NCBI GenBank assembly: GCA_030673275.1
Contig: DAOVJL010000033.1
Span: forward strand, 1-8,730
Direction of reading: 5' to 3'
Origin: Sulfurimonas sp.
GTDB taxonomy: Bacteria > Campylobacterota > Campylobacteria > Campylobacterales > Sulfurimonadaceae
Length of the DNA stretch: 8,730 nucleotides
The position numbers and the translations under genes are program-made. Shown one piece after another: positions 6,754-8,730 of the stretch; within the stretch, counting starts at the first letter, position 1, and each line of letters opens with the position of its first letter. Under the pieces are notes generated by a model. The model did no database searches and was not told the DNA's origin. It was given only the letters and a program-made list of their open reading frames with translations.

Positions 6754-7573
6754 TCTTCGTATAAATATTTTTATATACTACTTCTTAACAACAACCACTT
6801 TTTTAATAGTTTTATATTACTTTTTAAACGTTATACAAATAGAAAATATATTTTTACTTGGTGTCGTATTGATAAGTTTAATTACCCTATGTGGTGTTAT
6901 TATCTCAAAACTTTCAGTTGATCCATTGGCTCAACATGTAAACAATCTTCAAAACCTTTCAAAAGAGACTCTGCATGAACTGAATCTTCCCATCAGCACA
7001 ATAAAAACGAATATGCACATGTTAAGAAAAAATATAGAAAATGAAAAAGATTTAAAAAGAGCATTAAGAATCGAGAGTGCTTGCGATATGTTAGAGCAGA
7101 GGTATAATGAACTGGACTATATGATAAAACTCCAAAGCGCTAATATAAAAGATGAGAGTTTTCAACTTGATGAGCTGGTAAAACAGAGAATTGAATTTTT
7201 GAAACCGATATATCCGCATGTACAGTTCAATCTTAACCTGATATCTACACAAATTCATAATGATAAAGTAGGCTTATCCAAAGTTATTGACAATCTTATA
7301 GATAATGCTGTAAAATACTCACAAAGCAATACAAATATAGACATAGATTTGGATACTTATGAACTTCGCATTAAAGATTATGGTTGCGGCATGGATGAAG
7401 TAGAGCTTTTGCAGATATACGACAACTATTACCAAAGCAATGGTAATATACAAGGCTTCGGTATAGGGCTGAGTATGGTAAAAAGATTTTGTGATGCAAA
7501 TACAATTTTATTAAATCTAAAATCTAAACCTGATGTAGGCACGACAGTTATATTAAAATTCAAGGAAAATTAG
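6743..7573 (+). CDS. Sensor histidine kinase, short intramembrane type
   Basis: This 276-aa inner-membrane kinase is probably the partner of the regulator just upstream, whose gene it overlaps by 11 nt. It begins at TTG. Two membrane helices (about 9-30 and 36-55) are separated by only about five residues, so there is no periplasmic sensor domain and no clear HAMP. The DHp helix carries His78 in LHELNLPIS, a variant of the usual HELRTPL box. The ATPase domain has the N-box VIDNLIDNAVKYS (Asn184, Asn188), G1 KDYGCGMD (Asp212) and G2 GFGIGLS, with an apparently short lid. All residues for autophosphorylation seem present. Such minimal kinases, by family precedent, sense events in the membrane or through partner membrane proteins; the adjacent ExbB/ExbD are candidates, but that is inference. 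The gene ends in TAGTG, sharing one base with exbB. Confidence 0.9.
   Translation: MFRNLRINIFIYYFLTTTTFLIVLYYFLNVIQIENIFLLGVVLISLITLCGVIISKLSVDPLAQHVNNLQNLSKETLHELNLPISTIKTNMHMLRKNIENEKDLKRALRIESACDMLEQRYNELDYMIKLQSANIKDESFQLDELVKQRIEFLKPIYPHVQFNLNLISTQIHNDKVGLSKVIDNLIDNAVKYSQSNTNIDIDLDTYELRIKDYGCGMDEVELLQIYDNYYQSNGNIQGFGIGLSMVKRFCDANTILLNLKSKPDVGTTVILKFKEN
7562..7566 (+). promoter_or_regulatory. exbB: RBS of exbB supporting a GTG start
   Basis: AAGGA lies 6 nt before the GTG at 7573. The GTG overlaps the kinase TAG stop by one base, an arrangement that favours ribosome re-initiation. Confidence 0.6.
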
Positions 7574-8022
7574 TGGAAAGCAATATTATTATGTACGCAG
7601 AAGTAGCTCTTGATTATGGAGTTATGGGTCTTTTAATACTTATGAGTATAGTAACACTTTGGTTGTTTATGGAAAGAATGATGTTTTACAAAAGTGTTCG
7701 TATTAGTGATTATGACAATAGAGATGAACTGGAGATGGATTTAACAGATAATATAAGTGTTATTAGTGTAATTGGTTCAAATGCCCCTTATGTTGGTCTT
7801 CTAGGAACTGTAATAGGGATTATGCTTGCCTTTTATACAATGGGTGATGTTGGATCAGTAGATGCAAAAAAGATTATGGTAGGTCTGGCTATTGCCCTAA
7901 AAGCTACTGCAATGGGTCTTATTGTCGCTATGCCTGCTATTGTTGTGTATACACTCTTACTGCGCAAAGTTGAAAAAATACTAACTATTTTTGATATAGC
8001 ACAAGCTAAGAAAGTCAAGTAA
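7573..8022 (+). CDS. exbB: ExbB, MotA/TolQ/ExbB proton channel family
   Basis: This inner-membrane subunit works with ExbD as a proton-driven motor that energises TonB-dependent outer-membrane transport (iron chelates, cobalamin and similar). At 149 aa it is the short form common in Campylobacterota, lacking the long N-terminus and much of the cytoplasmic loop of E. coli ExbB. Three membrane helices are seen: about 14-35, 70-90 and 105-130. Conserved motifs include APYVGLLGTVIGI (Thr79) and ALKATAMGLIVAMPA (Thr112), corresponding to the pore-lining threonines of the family. The start is GTG. ExbD follows after 6 nt. TolQ is the main alternative; the short length and the direct pairing with a short ExbD favour ExbB, but sequence alone cannot fully exclude a TolQ-like role. 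Confidence 0.9.
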   Translation: MESNIIMYAEVALDYGVMGLLILMSIVTLWLFMERMMFYKSVRISDYDNRDELEMDLTDNISVISVIGSNAPYVGLLGTVIGIMLAFYTMGDVGSVDAKKIMVGLAIALKATAMGLIVAMPAIVVYTLLLRKVEKILTIFDIAQAKKVK

Positions 8023-8028
8023 CTGTTT

Positions 8029-8421
8029 ATGGGAAAGTGTAAAAAACAACGCAAAAGATTTGATGAGATAAATGTAATACCATTTATCGATATCATGCTT
8101 GTACTTTTGGTTATGGTTTTAACAACAGCTACATTTATAAACCAAGGTGTTATTCCCATTGAACTGCCAACTGCAAAAGCAGCTAAAAAAGAAGATATTA
8201 AAAAAGAGATCACTGTATATGTAAATGCCAAAGGTGAGCTCTTTATTGGCAAACAAAAAGTTAATCTGAAAGAACTTGAAGCAAAACTATCAACTATCTC
8301 AAAAGAACAGCCGGTAGTTCTAAGAAGTGATAAAGAGTCAAAATTTCAAGATTTTGTAAGTGTTATGGATATATTAAAACGCTTAAAACACGAACAGCTA
8401 TACATAATTACAAAAGAGTAA
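8029..8421 (+). CDS. exbD: ExbD/TolR family biopolymer transport protein
   Basis: This is the 130-aa partner of ExbB. A basic cytoplasmic N-terminus (KCKKQRKRFDEINV) leads into one membrane helix (about 18-38) that carries Asp21 in PFIDIMLVLL, the proton-conducting Asp of the family. The rest is a periplasmic domain, with ELPTAKA after the membrane and VVLRSDKESKFQDFVSVMDIL matching the usual ExbD/TolR fold. All expected features are present and the length is normal. It is the last gene of the pyrC operon. A tonB gene often follows exbD but does not here: the next gene runs the other way and its stop codon touches this one. ExbB/ExbD may therefore serve a TonB encoded elsewhere. Confidence 0.92.
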   Translation: MGKCKKQRKRFDEINVIPFIDIMLVLLVMVLTTATFINQGVIPIELPTAKAAKKEDIKKEITVYVNAKGELFIGKQKVNLKELEAKLSTISKEQPVVLRSDKESKFQDFVSVMDILKRLKHEQLYIITKE

Positions 8422-8646
8422 TTAGTAAGCTTTATCCAGTAACTTAAATTTTTTTTCTGGGGTTTTCTCTTCCGCTTCATTTACATGTAGCTCTTCACTA
8501 ACTTGTGTATTAAAAGTTTTTTTATCTACCTCTTGAACATCATGAAAAAGTGAACTTGCTATAAAAAACAGTATCATTATCACAACTACACTGACATAAA
8601 GAAGTATGTAATTTTTTATATGACCAGATTCAAAAGGATTTTGCAT
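8422..8646 (-). CDS. Small single-TM membrane protein, unknown function
   Basis: This 74-aa protein has a short N-terminus (MQNPFESGHIKN), one strong membrane helix at about 13-34 (YILLYVSVVVIMILFFIASS) and a charged tail rich in Glu and Lys. It is not recognised. Support for a real gene is the ribosome site AGAGAG (minus strand, 8652-8657) 5 nt before the ATG, a TATAAT promoter box upstream, sensible membrane-protein composition, and the lack of any other gene in the space. Its stop abuts the exbD stop with zero gap. It holds the place where tonB might be expected but on the other strand, and is much too short, without a Pro-rich region or a TonB C-terminal domain. Topology is probably N-in with the tail in the periplasm, by weak charge reasoning. 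Confidence 0.65.
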   Translation of the reverse strand: MQNPFESGHIKNYILLYVSVVVIMILFFIASSLFHDVQEVDKKTFNTQVSEELHVNEAEEKTPEKKFKLLDKAY

Positions 8647-8651
8647 TCAAA

Positions 8652-8676
8652 CTCTCTATATTTTTTTAACATTATA
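8652..8676 (-). promoter_or_regulatory. Promoter and RBS of the 74-aa membrane protein
   Basis: On the minus strand a TATAAT lies at 8671-8676 and AGAGAG at 8652-8657. The upstream strand is T-rich without a clear -35, like the other promoters in this window. The remaining bases to the window end (8677-8730) are very AT-rich and show no further gene. Confidence 0.5.
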
Positions 8677-8730
8677 TAAGAAGATGCTAATAAATAAGAT
8701 AAATTACATTTATTTTATGATAATATTAAT

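Noticed and set aside
7833..8252. 139-aa minus-strand ORF across exbB and exbD
   Set aside because: It lies opposite two clear conserved genes; the hydrophobic product mirrors their membrane segments.
8424..8456. Possible terminator after exbD with an 8-T run at 8449-8456
   Set aside because: The upstream stem is only about 4 bp or needs several bulges, and the region is coding on the other strand (an A-rich Lys stretch).
8542..8556. SxxxH motif (Ser31-His35) in the 74-aa protein, as in the TonB membrane anchor
   Set aside because: It sits at the outer end of the helix, not in its middle, and the protein lacks the Pro-rich and C-terminal TonB regions.
8677..8730. ATG at about 8717 near the right edge as a possible gene start
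   Set aside because: Too few bases remain to judge, and no ribosome site precedes it.

Overview
The window is AT-rich, densely coded and bacterial. It most resembles a free-living Campylobacterota genome of the Sulfurimonas type. This rests on short ExbB and ExbD proteins, several TTG/GTG starts, promoters with clear TATAAT boxes but no good -35, an NnrS-type membrane protein and a class II PyrC. The assignment is inference from gene content and style; no search was run.

Left edge (1-348): the last 69 codons of an NnrS-family membrane protein. They are overlapped by a tiny gene remnant (about 195-318) that carries a premature TAA and a frameshift in an A-run. A bulged hairpin then spans the point where left-to-right transcription meets the leftward lipoprotein gene. 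Middle-left (334-2485): a leftward gene for an unrecognised 225-aa lipoprotein diverges, across a 103-bp gap holding two opposed TATAAT boxes, from a TTG-started phosphomannomutase/phosphoglucomutase. Centre (2547-5033): an 828-aa membrane hybrid histidine kinase with an all-helical extracytoplasmic sensor, PAS, HisKA, HATPase and receiver domains. The receiver has Gln where the family's invariant Lys should be.

Right half (5100-8421): a tightly packed rightward operon. An extended -10 promoter leads into pyrC (dihydroorotase), an OmpR/PhoB-type response regulator, a short two-TM histidine kinase, exbB and exbD. The junctions overlap by 8, 11 and 1 nt, and the last gap is 6 nt, so the five genes are very probably co-transcribed and partly translationally coupled. 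The regulator and kinase form a cognate pair. ExbB/ExbD form a proton-motive-force motor that normally drives TonB-dependent outer-membrane uptake, but no tonB or receptor gene lies in the window. A 74-aa one-TM protein of unknown function is encoded leftward, its stop codon abutting the exbD stop with no gap.

The points most worth a second look are the kinase/regulator pair sandwiched between pyrC and exbBD, with a kinase that has almost no extracytoplasmic loop; the Lys-to-Gln change in the hybrid kinase receiver; the decayed small gene after nnrS; and the unrecognised 74-aa membrane protein. I do not see a CRISPR array, transposase, tRNA, rRNA or phage gene here.
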